Of a stretch of 64,000 nucleotides of DNA, positions 1 to 8,848 are shown one piece after another. The translations under genes and the position numbers were made by a program. Below the pieces are notes generated by a model that did no database searches, was not told the DNA's origin, and worked only from the letters and a program-made list of their open reading frames with translations. The first letter of the stretch is position 1; every line of letters starts with the position of its first letter. The DNA is from Pseudomonadota bacterium (GTDB lineage Bacteria > Myxococcota_A > Polyangia > Haliangiales > Haliangiaceae): the NCBI GenBank assembly GCA_023428295.1, contig JAEYYV010000417.1, positions 1-64,000 of the forward strand. Reading direction: 5' to 3'.

Positions 1-1371
1 TCCAAGGTCGTGCTGGTCGAGCTGTCCGGCGGCAGCGGGTGCGCGCGGCGCGCCGATGGCCTCGTGCGCTGCTGGGGCAGCGCGAACGCGAAGCAGCTCG
101 GCAGCGTCGTGCCCTACACGATCGAAGGGCTGCCGGAGGCCGCGTCGGTTCATCTCGCGCACGGCGTGCTCGCGGTCGCCACGCGTGGAGGCGACGTCGC
201 GATCGGCACGTTCGCCGTTCCGGCGCAGCCGACGCCCGCGCTCGTCAGCGTCGGCGAAGCGCTCGACGTACGCGTCGATTCGCCGCGTCGCGCGTGGGCG
301 CTGACGCGGACCGGCGATGTCCATCGCATCGAGAACGCGAAGGCCGAGAAGAAGCTCATCAACGTGATCGCGCTGTCGTCGCGCGAGATGAGCTCGCTCG
401 ACGCGCTTCATCGCGACGGCACGGTGACCACGGTGACGGACGGCAAGGCGATCTCCGTCGACGGACTCCGCGATGCCGAGTCGCTGTTCGGCACGCGATG
501 CGCGCATCGGCGGAGCGGTGGCGTCGCGTGTTGGGACGTGCGCGGCAAGAGCGTCGCGTGGAAGGGCCCGCTCAACGTCATCGACAGGCGCAGCGCTGCG
601 GGCACCACCTGCACGATCGCGGGCAGCGGCGTCTCGTGCGCGGGGCGCAACGACGCTGGGCAGCTCGGCACCGGGCCCGGCCCCGACGTTGGCCCCAAGG
701 ACGTCGCGAAGATCGTGACGCTGCCGGGCAAGCCGGTCGCGATCGCGGGTGGCGATCGCGCGTGGTGCGCGGTGCTCGACAGCGGGGCGCTCGCGTGTTG
801 GGGCGCCAACGATGGCGGCCAGCTCGGCGACGGCACGCTGATCGATCGACCGACGCCCGTGGTCATCGCCGGTGCGTCGAGCGCGACGGCACCCGCGGCA
901 CCCACGCGCGGCGAGGAGCCGGTCGCCGAGGCCGATGTCGTGATGAGCTGGGACGGGCTGCCGAGCGGATGCACCAAGCCAGAGACGATCCCCGATCCGG
1001 ACGGCGAGCCCGTGCCGGTGGTGTCGGCGTACGCGGTGACGAGCGGCAAGACCGTGGAGCTGTGGTTCGCGAACATGAAGCTGTACGCGGGCGGCTATCG
1101 CGACAGCGACGTGGTCGCGCGCGGATCGCAACGCGCCGTTGTCTATCGACTCGGCGGCGAGGCCGAGCGCGGCCGTTATCGCGGCGCACGTGGCGCACGC
1201 ACGGCGACCGTGGCGTCACGCACGCTCGGTGCGGCAGCGCCCTCGCCTGCCGACGTGCTCGTGGAGAAGGTCGAAGGCTCGTGGATCTGCGGGACGATCC
1301 TCGATCCCGGCGACGCGAAGAAGCGCACGCCGTTCGCCGCGGCGTTCACGAAGCCGCGCTTCGACGACTGA
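1..1371 (+). CDS. RCC1-repeat protein, 5' end outside window
   Basis: The reading frame is open from the first base, so the true N-terminus lies outside the window; the in-frame GTG at 10 is probably internal. At least three RCC1-type blade motifs are visible: a Gly-Cys-Ala/Cys-Trp-Gly pattern ending in KQLG near the start, a second ending AGQLG around residue 220, and a third of the form CAVLDSGALACWGANDGGQLG around residues 250-270. RCC1 repeats fold as a beta-propeller, and in myxobacteria such proteins are usually secreted or surface-attached with unknown partners. The last ~150 residues leave the repeat pattern and form a separate C-terminal region containing a few Cys. The paired Cys within each blade suggest disulfides and export. 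Function is not assigned. Confidence 0.8.
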   Translation, partial: SKVVLVELSGGSGCARRADGLVRCWGSANAKQLGSVVPYTIEGLPEAASVHLAHGVLAVATRGGDVAIGTFAVPAQPTPALVSVGEALDVRVDSPRRAWALTRTGDVHRIENAKAEKKLINVIALSSREMSSLDALHRDGTVTTVTDGKAISVDGLRDAESLFGTRCAHRRSGGVACWDVRGKSVAWKGPLNVIDRRSAAGTTCTIAGSGVSCAGRNDAGQLGTGPGPDVGPKDVAKIVTLPGKPVAIAGGDRAWCAVLDSGALACWGANDGGQLGDGTLIDRPTPVVIAGASSATAPAAPTRGEEPVAEADVVMSWDGLPSGCTKPETIPDPDGEPVPVVSAYAVTSGKTVELWFANMKLYAGGYRDSDVVARGSQRAVVYRLGGEAERGRYRGARGARTATVASRTLGAAAPSPADVLVEKVEGSWICGTILDPGDAKKRTPFAAAFTKPRFDD

Positions 1372-1480
1372 CCGAGCCCCCACCTGCCCAGCTGCCCAGC
1401 CGCATTCGGGCACGCCACGATCGATGCGGCGTCCGTCGCGGCCGTGGCGTTCGGGACGGGCGTGGGGTATCCATCCGGGG

Positions 1481-2443
1481 ATGTCGGACTCGCGCGTGCA
1501 TCTTCCGGTGGTGGGCCAAGGCGCACCCGACCCAGCGCCTGCCGTGCGCCGCCGCCATCCCGAGTGGATCCGCGCGACGCTACCGACCAAGCCCGCGTAC
1601 TTCGAGCTCCGCGCCATGGTCAAAGAGCTGCAGCTCCACACGGTGTGCGAGAGCGCGAGCTGTCCCAACATCGGCGAGTGCTGGACGCGTCGCGCGCTGA
1701 CGATCATGATCCTCGGCGACATCTGCACGCGCAGCTGCCGCTTCTGCGATGTCACCACGGGCCGCCCGTTGCCCGCGGATCCCGACGAGCCGCGCCGCGT
1801 GGCCGAGCTGCTCTCGCGGATCTATTCCACGACCGGGCTCGAGCACACGGTGATCACGTGCGTCGATCGCGATGACCTCCCCGACTTCGGTGCCGCGCAC
1901 TGGGCGGAGACCATCACGCGCACCAAGGCCGCGTGCCCGAACATGACGCTCGAGATCCTCGCGGGCGACTTCAAGGGCAAGACCGAGCTCGTCGATATCG
2001 TCCTCGCGGCCAACCCCGACGTGTTCGCGCACAACCTCGAGACGGTGCCGCGCCTCTCGCGTCAGGTCCGCGTGCAAGCGAGCTATCCGCGCAGCTACAA
2101 GATCCTCGAGCACGCGCGCAGGATGGGCGCCATCACCAAGACCGGGCTGATGCTCGGACTCGGCGAAACGCGCGAGGAGATCGAGGAAGTGCTGCGCGAT
2201 GTCGCCGGTCTCGGCGTGGACATCGTCACGCTCGGTCAGTATCTGTCGCCGAGCAAGCAGCACCTCGCGATCGAGCGCTACGTGCACCCCACCGAGTTCG
2301 CCGAGCTCGAGCAGTACGCGCGGTCCTTGGGCATCACGCACGTCGTGTCGGGTCCGCTCGTTCGGTCGAGCTATCACGCCGATGGTCAAGCCCAGCTCGT
2401 TCGCGATCTGCGCGCGGCCAAGGGCCTGTCGCCGATCAGCTAG
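1481..2443 (+). CDS. lipA: lipoyl synthase LipA
   Basis: Radical-SAM enzyme that inserts two sulfurs into protein-bound octanoate to make lipoate for 2-oxoacid dehydrogenases and the glycine cleavage system; cytoplasmic. The 320-residue product has both iron-sulfur signatures of the family: the auxiliary cluster Cys56-x4-Cys61-x5-Cys67 and the radical-SAM Cys82-x3-Cys86-x2-Cys89. The C-terminal RSSYHA stretch supplies the conserved Ser ligand of the auxiliary cluster. The ATG at 1481 is chosen because the product then has normal LipA length and a GGGG sits just upstream; the open frame extends further 5' only because of high GC. No lipB octanoyltransferase is adjacent, so it looks like a stand-alone gene. 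Confidence 0.96.
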   Translation: MSDSRVHLPVVGQGAPDPAPAVRRRHPEWIRATLPTKPAYFELRAMVKELQLHTVCESASCPNIGECWTRRALTIMILGDICTRSCRFCDVTTGRPLPADPDEPRRVAELLSRIYSTTGLEHTVITCVDRDDLPDFGAAHWAETITRTKAACPNMTLEILAGDFKGKTELVDIVLAANPDVFAHNLETVPRLSRQVRVQASYPRSYKILEHARRMGAITKTGLMLGLGETREEIEEVLRDVAGLGVDIVTLGQYLSPSKQHLAIERYVHPTEFAELEQYARSLGITHVVSGPLVRSSYHADGQAQLVRDLRAAKGLSPIS

Positions 2444-2496
2444 CTAGATCAGCGCGCGCACACCTGCCTACTCGGTCCTTCGCGTACCGTGAGGGT

Positions 2497-3576
2497 ATGC
2501 GTCGAGCCTTGATCCTGGTGATGCTCGCAGCGTGTGACGACGGTGGTGTCGATGTCGACAACCCGCTGACGAACCCCGAAGACGGCCCCGCCGCCGGTAA
2601 CCCCGACGGCACGTGCGCGATTCCCGCGGAAGCGGGGCTCGCGGACAGCTCGAATCCGCGCACCGTCGTCGGCAGCGGTACGGCCGCGAGTTGCACGAGC
2701 GACGCGGTGATCGCGGCGGTCGCTGCCGGCGGCGTCATCACGTTCGACTGTGGCCCCGATCCCGTGACGATCACGCTCGATCGCACCGCGAAGATCGTGA
2801 ACGACACGGGCCCCGACATCGTCATCGACGGTGGCGGCAAGGTCACGCTCAGCGGCGGCGGCAGAAACCGCATCCTCTACATGAACACGTGCGACGAAGC
2901 GCAGAAGTGGACCACGTCGCACTGCAATGATCAGGACCATCCGCGCCTCACGGTCCAGAACATCACGTTCGTCGACGGCAACTCCAAGAACATCACCGAG
3001 GAGGGCGAAGGCGGCGGCGGTGCGATCTGGGCGCGCGGCGGTCGGCTGCGCCTCGTCAACACGCGCTTCTTCAACAACGTGTGCGCGGACTCCGGTCCGG
3101 ACGTCGGCGGCGCGGGCGTGCGCGCGTTCGATCAATCGATGGACCTGCCGATCTACGTGGTGAACTCCACGTTCGGCGGCGCCGAGGGCTATGGCAACGC
3201 GTGCAGCAACGGCGGTGGCATCTCGAGCATCGGCGTGTCGTGGACGATCATCAACAGCGTCTTCTCGCACAACAAAGCGATCGGCATGGGCGGAAACCCA
3301 CCGCAGAACGGGTCGCGAGGCGGTGGCAGCGGCGGTGCGATCTACAACGACGGCAACGAAATGACGCTCTCGCTGTGCGGCGCTTCGATCCACGACAACA
3401 ACGTCGTGCAGCACGGCGCCTCGATCTTCTTCGTGTCGAACAACCACACGGGAGACATCCGCATCGATCGCTCGGTGCTGACCAACAACACGGGTGGCTC
3501 GTGGTACTCGCAGTACCCGACGATCTCGGCGCACGACGACACGCGGATCCAGGTCACCGACTCGACGATCGAATAG
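2497..3576 (+). CDS. lipoprotein with predicted right-handed beta-helix
   Basis: A 359-residue protein starting at ATG 2497 with a very short signal peptide and lipobox (LAAC, Cys13), so it should be lipidated. An acidic linker follows, then a region rich in Gly, Asn, Asp and Ser containing repeated phrases such as VIDGGGKVTLSGGG, LTVQNITFVDGN, LRLVNTRFFNN and TIINSVFSHN. That spacing of hydrophobic, Asn and Gly positions is typical of right-handed parallel beta-helix proteins (polymorphic outer-membrane/pectate-lyase-like fold). Several Cys lie in the helix. No catalytic residues could be assigned, so a surface structural or carbohydrate-binding role is as likely as an enzyme. It ends one base before the convergent permease gene. 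Confidence 0.75.
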   Translation: MRRALILVMLAACDDGGVDVDNPLTNPEDGPAAGNPDGTCAIPAEAGLADSSNPRTVVGSGTAASCTSDAVIAAVAAGGVITFDCGPDPVTITLDRTAKIVNDTGPDIVIDGGGKVTLSGGGRNRILYMNTCDEAQKWTTSHCNDQDHPRLTVQNITFVDGNSKNITEEGEGGGGAIWARGGRLRLVNTRFFNNVCADSGPDVGGAGVRAFDQSMDLPIYVVNSTFGGAEGYGNACSNGGGISSIGVSWTIINSVFSHNKAIGMGGNPPQNGSRGGGSGGAIYNDGNEMTLSLCGASIHDNNVVQHGASIFFVSNNHTGDIRIDRSVLTNNTGGSWYSQYPTISAHDDTRIQVTDSTIE

Positions 3577-4338
3577 TCAACGGACGAGGTCGTATCCGAG
3601 CTTCGCGACGAGCGCGCCGGAGACGATCAGCACCATCACGCGGATCAGCTTCGCGCCGCCCTTCATCGCCATGCGCGCGCCGATGATGCCGCCGACGAGC
3701 TGGCCCGCCGCCATGGGCAACGCGACCCGCCACGCGACGCTGCCCGCCGCCGAGAACGCTCCGAGCGCGGCGAGGTTGGACGCGAAGTTCACGACCTTCG
3801 CGTTCGCGGTCGCGCGCACCATGGACATCCCGCACAGCGCGACGAAACCGACGATCAGGAACGTGCCGGTGCCGGGGCCGAAGAAGCCATCGTACGCGCC
3901 GATCACGAGCGCGAGCCCCGCGACGATCCACGGTCGCCCGAGCGCCGAGTCCTCGTCGCGCTGAGGCTTCTTGACCATCAGCAGCACCGCCGCGCCGATC
4001 AGCATGCCGATCACGATCGGCCGCAGCGCCGCGGGCGAGACGAGCAACACGAGCTGTGCGCCAGCGAGCGATCCGCCGAGCCCGAGGAGAAACGTCCACG
4101 ACACGCGATCGCGATCCACCTTGCCCGCGCGCCAGAACGCGACGAGCGCAGCGCCGGATCCCCACACACTCTGTCCCTTGTTGGTCCCGAGCGCGACGTG
4201 CGGTGGCAATCCTGCGGCGAGCAGCGCGGGTAACGTGATGAGCCCACCACCGCCCGCGATCGCATCGACCGTTCCCGCGAGCAGCGCGGTCACGGTGAGC
4301 AACACGATCACGAGCGGATCCACGGGGCCACGGTACAC
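3577..4338 (-). CDS. TSUP (TauE/SafE) family membrane permease
   Basis: A 253-residue, almost wholly hydrophobic protein with about seven to eight predicted membrane segments. The N-terminal half carries the TSUP hallmark GTVDAIAGGGGLITLPALL followed by LGTNKGQS, and the second half repeats the pattern with YDGFFGPGTGTF. TSUP proteins export or import small sulfur-containing or organic anions (sulfite, sulfoacetate, sulfolactate, others); the substrate cannot be read from sequence. The gene is convergent with the beta-helix lipoprotein and 92 nt downstream of the kinase gene on the same strand, so co-transcription with the kinase is possible but weakly supported. Confidence 0.88.
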   Translation of the reverse strand: MYRGPVDPLVIVLLTVTALLAGTVDAIAGGGGLITLPALLAAGLPPHVALGTNKGQSVWGSGAALVAFWRAGKVDRDRVSWTFLLGLGGSLAGAQLVLLVSPAALRPIVIGMLIGAAVLLMVKKPQRDEDSALGRPWIVAGLALVIGAYDGFFGPGTGTFLIVGFVALCGMSMVRATANAKVVNFASNLAALGAFSAAGSVAWRVALPMAAGQLVGGIIGARMAMKGGAKLIRVMVLIVSGALVAKLGYDLVR

Positions 4339-4430
4339 GGGTTCGTGTAGATCATTGGACTGGCGGCGCTGGCTTCGCGTGGTGCGCGGCCGCCCGGACG
4401 AGTCGCGAAGCTCGCGCTAAGGATCGGGCG

Positions 4431-5888
4431 CTAGAACTTCACGACGCCGCCGAAGTACAGCCCGGCGAGCGCACCCACGATCGCCACGAGGATGATCGCG
4501 AGGATCAGCGGGAGCTTCGAGCTCTTTGCCGTGTTGTTCGTCTTGCTCTTCGACGTGCTCGTCGACTTGCTCTTCGCTGCGACGTTCTTCTTGTCCGCGC
4601 TCGACGGCAGTGCATCGGTGACCACGTCGGTCGCGATGTCGTCCTCGTTCTTCGGCTTCTTCGCGGGCGCCTTGGACACCGGCGGCGCCACACCGCGCGA
4701 CGTGGCGTCGGCCTTGGCCGGCTTGATGTCGTCGCGCACGTGCAACATCGTCGGATCGTCGTCGCGCACGCCGCCCTTGCTCGACTCGATCGCGAATGGC
4801 TTGCCGTCGATCGCCGTCTGCTCGTTGGTGTCGGCGAGCTTGGGCGATTGCGCCAGCCCCGCGGGCGCTTTGTGCTGCGGCGCTTGCCGCACCTCGTGGA
4901 AGCGAACCGGCGCCTTGTCGTGCGACGTCTCTTCCATCGCGAGCACGGCGGGGTGCACGAGGCCCTGCGTCAGGCAGCGATCCCAGGCTTCGCGCAGCGC
5001 CTGTTCCGCCTCGCCCGCGTCGCGGAAGCGCTTCTGATCCGACGGCATCAGCGCGGTCATCGTCACCGTGGAGAGCGGTTCCGGAATCGACGGATCGTGA
5101 CGCGTCGGCGCGGGTGCATTGCCCTGCACCACATAGCCGTTCGTGGTCTTGGTGTCCGGCCCTTCGTACGGGATGCGTCCGCTCAACAGCTCGTAGAAGC
5201 ACGCGCCCCACGCGAACACGTCGGCCTGAGGCGTGTAGCGGCCTTCTTTGATCGCCTCGGGAGGCGAATAGCCCGGCGTGCCCATGAAGATGCCGACCTG
5301 CGTGAGATCGCTGTCGGGCATGCGCGCGATGCCAAAATCGGCCAGCTTCCAGCGATTATCGCCGGCGTGTAGGACGTTCGCGGGCTTCACGTCGCGATGC
5401 ACGATGCGTTGGCGATGCGCGAACGAGAGCGCACTCGCGAGATCGAGCGCGATCGACACGCAGCGCGCGAGCGGGATGCGTACACGATCGAGGCGATCCG
5501 CGAGCGACTCGCCCGGCAGGTACTCGAGCACCATGAACGGCGCGCCCGAGTCTTCATCCACGCCGACATCGAAGATGGTGACGATCGCCGGATGCTGCAT
5601 CTTCGCGGCGGCCTTGGCCTCGCGTTGAAAGCGCTCGAGGAACGCGGAGCGCACGCGGCGCCCCTGCCCTTGCGGCGACATGATCGTCTTCACGGCGACG
5701 ACGCGATCGAGCAGCGGATCGCGCGCCTTGTAGACGACACCCATCGCGCCTTTGCCGATCGTCTTCACGACCTCGTAGCGACCAATGCGCTGCCGGGAGT
5801 CTTCGCCCGCCCCATGGCCGATGCCAGGAGGCGCTTCTCCCTTCAATCGCGTATTGGTACGCGGACGTGCGGCGGACTCATCGCCCAT
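4431..5888 (-). CDS. membrane-anchored Ser/Thr protein kinase
   Basis: A 485-residue Hanks-type kinase. The kinase domain spans about residues 38-300: glycine loop GKGAMGVVY (45-53), catalytic Lys67, HRDVKPAN with catalytic Asp166, and DFG starting at Asp184. The activation segment is followed by GTPGYSPPE. After the kinase domain comes a ~150-residue low-complexity linker rich in Ala, Lys, Ser and Thr, and a single C-terminal transmembrane helix (about 462-482) with only a few residues after it. The kinase therefore faces the cytoplasm, tail-anchored, with no extracellular sensor. All catalytic residues are present, so it should be active. Myxobacteria carry many such kinases and the substrate is unknown. 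Confidence 0.95.
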   Translation of the reverse strand: MGDESAARPRTNTRLKGEAPPGIGHGAGEDSRQRIGRYEVVKTIGKGAMGVVYKARDPLLDRVVAVKTIMSPQGQGRRVRSAFLERFQREAKAAAKMQHPAIVTIFDVGVDEDSGAPFMVLEYLPGESLADRLDRVRIPLARCVSIALDLASALSFAHRQRIVHRDVKPANVLHAGDNRWKLADFGIARMPDSDLTQVGIFMGTPGYSPPEAIKEGRYTPQADVFAWGACFYELLSGRIPYEGPDTKTTNGYVVQGNAPAPTRHDPSIPEPLSTVTMTALMPSDQKRFRDAGEAEQALREAWDRCLTQGLVHPAVLAMEETSHDKAPVRFHEVRQAPQHKAPAGLAQSPKLADTNEQTAIDGKPFAIESSKGGVRDDDPTMLHVRDDIKPAKADATSRGVAPPVSKAPAKKPKNEDDIATDVVTDALPSSADKKNVAAKSKSTSTSKSKTNNTAKSSKLPLILAIILVAIVGALAGLYFGGVVKF

Positions 5889-5945
5889 GAGCGCGAAAGC
5901 GATTCTAACACGGCGGTACGAAAGGGGGAGTTTGTGACCAGGGAC

Positions 5946-6884
5946 CTAGCGGGGAGACCGTGCGCCAGCCACCTTGGACCCGGCCGCGACCGAGCTGGTC
6001 ACGAACGCGTTTCCGCCGATCACCGAGCCTTTACCGATGACGGTGTCGCCGCCCAGGATCGTCGCGTTGGCGTAGATGACGACATCGTCCTCCAGCGTCG
6101 GGTGGCGGCGCCTGCCGGGCTCCGGGCGGGCCTCCCCGTGGGGGACGCTGAGGGCGCCCAGCGTGACGCCCTGGTAGATGCGGACCCGGTCCCCGATGAG
6201 GGTCGTTTCACCGATGACGACGCCCGTCCCGTGGTCGATGAAGAAGGCCCTGCCGATCTCGGCGCCGGGGTGGATATCGATGCCGGTCCGGCGGTGCGCG
6301 AGCTCCGTCATCATGCGTGGCACGATCACGCTGCCGGCCTGGTAGAGGGCGTGCGCGATCCGGTAGACCGTGATCGCGTACGTGCCGGGATAGCAGAACA
6401 GGATCTCGTCGAGCCCCGACGCCGCCGGATCGCCCTCGTACGCGGCGCGCAGATCGTCGCGGACCGCTTCGCGCAGATCCGGCAGCGACGCGAGGAAGCG
6501 ATCCGTGATCGACTCGGCCTTCGCGGAGCAGTCCACGCACTCGAGGTCGGCGAGACCGAGCGCTTGCTGCTTCTTGTGATGGAGCGCGCGATACACCTGG
6601 CGGGACATCGTCGCGCGCAGCTCGTTCACGCGGGTGCGCACGAGCTCGCGCAACGCCGGACGCTCGAGGCGCGCGACATCGGGCCCCGCATAGCCGGGGA
6701 ACATGAGCGCGCGCGCCTGCTCGACGATGTTCTCGACCTGCGCCTCGCTCGGCAGCTCGTAGCTCCCGATGTGCTGCATCTCCTTGGCCGCCGGATCGAC
6801 GTACATCTCGAGCAAGCGATCCGCGACCGCATCCGCGCTCGTGCGCGGTTCGTCCTTGATGTGCAAAGGGCGACGCTCGGCCAT
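5946..6884 (-). CDS. cysE: serine O-acetyltransferase (EpsC/CysE type)
   Basis: Acetylates L-serine with acetyl-CoA to O-acetylserine, the first step of cysteine synthesis. The N-terminal half is helical. The C-terminal third is a left-handed beta-helix of hexapeptide repeats beginning TGIDIHPGAEIG and including the active-site HGTGVVIGE and the YQGVTLGALS loop. The 312-residue length and long helical N-terminus fit the EpsC branch rather than short enterobacterial CysE. Start ATG 6884 is preceded on the minus strand by AGAGG at proper spacing, which favours it over the longer frame starting at 6923. No cysK partner is adjacent. A Cys pair (ECVDCS) lies in the helical domain. Confidence 0.93.
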   Translation of the reverse strand: MAERRPLHIKDEPRTSADAVADRLLEMYVDPAAKEMQHIGSYELPSEAQVENIVEQARALMFPGYAGPDVARLERPALRELVRTRVNELRATMSRQVYRALHHKKQQALGLADLECVDCSAKAESITDRFLASLPDLREAVRDDLRAAYEGDPAASGLDEILFCYPGTYAITVYRIAHALYQAGSVIVPRMMTELAHRRTGIDIHPGAEIGRAFFIDHGTGVVIGETTLIGDRVRIYQGVTLGALSVPHGEARPEPGRRRHPTLEDDVVIYANATILGGDTVIGKGSVIGGNAFVTSSVAAGSKVAGARSPR

Positions 6885-6924
6885 AGACCGTACCTCTACC
6901 ACGACGCTGCAAACCGACGACAAC

Positions 6925-7839
6925 TCACGGCGTCACGACGGCGACCGCATGCGCGCCGCGCGCGAGCCGCGTCACACCCACCGCCGTCCGCTCGAGGATC
7001 TCGGACGTCCCTTCGAACGCCATCTCGAGCACCGCACCGGCGAGGTGCGCCGTCACCGCGTAGCGCGCGAACGGCATCTCCTCGAGCGCGGCGGTCATGC
7101 CCTCGCGATGTCCGGGCACACCGGCGCGATCCGCCTCGGGATTGGCGACGACGGTGACTCCGCCACGCGCCGCGATGCGCGGCCCCATCACGATGAAGCG
7201 CTCGAGCTCGGTCAGCGGTTCGCGCGCAGCGTCGTAGCCGATCAGCGTGGCGAGCTTGCCGAACGGCGCGTCGACGATCGGTAGCTTCTCCGCGTCGCCG
7301 CGCGCGAGGCCGAGCGCACTCGGCGCCCCGTCCTCGATCGCGGGCACGAGGTTGACCTTGTTCGTCGTCGCGAGTAGCCGTCCATCGGGCGCGAACAGGA
7401 ACGAGCTCGACGTCAGCTCGCCACTCGCGCCGAGCCGGATGTGCGATCCGGCGACGAGATGCACGCGCTTCGCCCGCGCGAGCGGACCGCACACGCCGCG
7501 CCAGAATCGCTCCGCATCCGGTGCGAGCGCCGCGAGGATCGCGTGACGAGGATCGAGCACGCGCGTCGTCGCCACGCCGCGCAGCACCTCGAGCGGACGA
7601 CGCATCGCCCCTGCCGCGAGCGCCGAGGAGAGCGTCTTGGCTCGATGCGCCGCCGGCGGTGACAGCGCGAACATCGCGAGGTGTCCCGCGAGCTCGGGCA
7701 GCACCACGAGCGTGTGATCGGCGTCGACTTTTGCGAGCGCGTTGCCGACGGTGGCTTCCACGTGCGCGCGGTACGCGTCGGCGGACGCGAGGACCTCGTC
7801 GTCGACCGAGAGCTGTACTGCCACGAGCGCGAGCTTCAC
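6925..7839 (-). CDS. nitrilase/CN-hydrolase-fold protein lacking catalytic Cys
   Basis: A 304-residue protein with the layout of the carbon-nitrogen hydrolase family. The catalytic Glu is at E49 (VVLPE) and the catalytic Lys at K161 (TTNKVNLVP). The position of the nucleophile, normally Cys in an 'ICYD' motif, reads LIGYD: residue 201 is Gly, encoded by an unambiguous GGC. The rest of the motif (GKLATL before, AARE after) aligns normally. The protein should therefore be unable to form the usual thioester and is probably a pseudo-enzyme or binding protein. It starts at the base next to the stop of the upstream DHH-motif gene, so the two are almost certainly co-translated. Confidence 0.72.
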   Translation of the reverse strand: MKLALVAVQLSVDDEVLASADAYRAHVEATVGNALAKVDADHTLVVLPELAGHLAMFALSPPAAHRAKTLSSALAAGAMRRPLEVLRGVATTRVLDPRHAILAALAPDAERFWRGVCGPLARAKRVHLVAGSHIRLGASGELTSSSFLFAPDGRLLATTNKVNLVPAIEDGAPSALGLARGDAEKLPIVDAPFGKLATLIGYDAAREPLTELERFIVMGPRIAARGGVTVVANPEADRAGVPGHREGMTAALEEMPFARYAVTAHLAGAVLEMAFEGTSEILERTAVGVTRLARGAHAVAVVTP

Positions 7840-8763
7840 TTACTCCTCTACGCTCGCAGTGCCCGTCGGCACCGGCATGGGTGCCGCGTTGATCTTGGCG
7901 ATCACGTCGTCGATGTTGTTCGCGTCTGGAATCGTGATCCGCGTGGGCATGCCGCCGCCGATCGCGAACATCGTCACGAAGTCCCACCCGGATCCGAACG
8001 CCGCCGCGATCGTGATCATCCCCGAGTCGCGCACCACCGCGACCGGTGCGCGCTGCTGCCCCGCGAGGAGCAAGTCGGTCTTGTCGAACGTTCCCGCGTG
8101 CCCCGCCGTATCGACGAAGGCGACGCGATCCGCGACTCGATAGTGCTTCGCGAGCGACTGCGTCTTGGCATCGCGGCGCTCGAACTCCGCCGCCGCATCA
8201 CGAATCACGTCATCGTGCGCGCCGGGCTTCATTCCGCCGACGAGGAACTGCACGACCGATCGCTTCAGCTGATCGTCGCGAAACTTCGCACGCAGCGCTC
8301 GATCGATCCGCGTGGCGATCGGCCCGGGCACGCCGATGCGCGTGTCCACCGCGCGCGCGTCGTCATCGGCGCCCGCGTACGGCTCGTTGCCGCCGAGGAT
8401 CCACTTGGCCGCCGCGTAGATGCCGTCGAGATCGACGTGGGTGCACACGCAGTCGATCGGCCCCGTCTGCCGCACGAGCTCGGGCGTCACCATCTCTGGA
8501 CACGCGCCGTGCTGCGCCTTGGTGGCGAGGACGAAGCGCGGATCGCCCGCGAACAGCGCGTGCTTCTCGTGATCGTGATGATCGACCCACGCGGCGAGCC
8601 GATCGCCGAGCCCGTCGAGGAAGGGCTTCGTGATCAGCTCGAACGAGGTGCTAGTCCCCACGGTCGCGGCGAACGCGATGTCGAGCACGACGACGCGTCC
8701 GTGCAGCTTCTCGGCGCGCGGCAACACGCGCGGAGACGCGAACCACAGCTGCGGCATGATCAT
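7840..8763 (-). CDS. DHH-motif phosphoesterase-like protein
   Basis: A 307-residue soluble protein with no signal peptide. Two metal-site-like motifs are visible: WVDHHDHE around residues 60-67 and CTHVDLDGIYAA about 45 residues later. The DHH triad and an H-x-D-x-D-G motif are the metal ligands of the DHH phosphoesterase superfamily (RecJ, NrnA, GdpP). Here, however, DHH precedes the HxDxDG motif, whereas in most DHH proteins it follows. Near the C-terminus GSGWDFVTMFAIGGGMP is reminiscent of the glycine-rich DHHA1 region. Phosphodiesterase activity on small nucleotides is a guess. It lies directly upstream of the pseudo-nitrilase with no gap, forming a two-gene unit. Confidence 0.55.
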   Translation of the reverse strand: MIMPQLWFASPRVLPRAEKLHGRVVVLDIAFAATVGTSTSFELITKPFLDGLGDRLAAWVDHHDHEKHALFAGDPRFVLATKAQHGACPEMVTPELVRQTGPIDCVCTHVDLDGIYAAAKWILGGNEPYAGADDDARAVDTRIGVPGPIATRIDRALRAKFRDDQLKRSVVQFLVGGMKPGAHDDVIRDAAAEFERRDAKTQSLAKHYRVADRVAFVDTAGHAGTFDKTDLLLAGQQRAPVAVVRDSGMITIAAAFGSGWDFVTMFAIGGGMPTRITIPDANNIDDVIAKINAAPMPVPTGTASVEE

Positions 8764-8848
8764 CGCTGCGTTCTACCACCTTCGTCGGTGCGAGAGGCAA
8801 CGACGTCGCCGGCGACGTCGAGCTGGACGGGAGATACGTCCGCCTCGC

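Noticed and set aside
5397..7157. A 586-codon plus-strand frame opposite the kinase and cysE genes
   Set aside because: Composition is Arg/His/Asp-rich without domains, and both genes on the other strand have clear family motifs.
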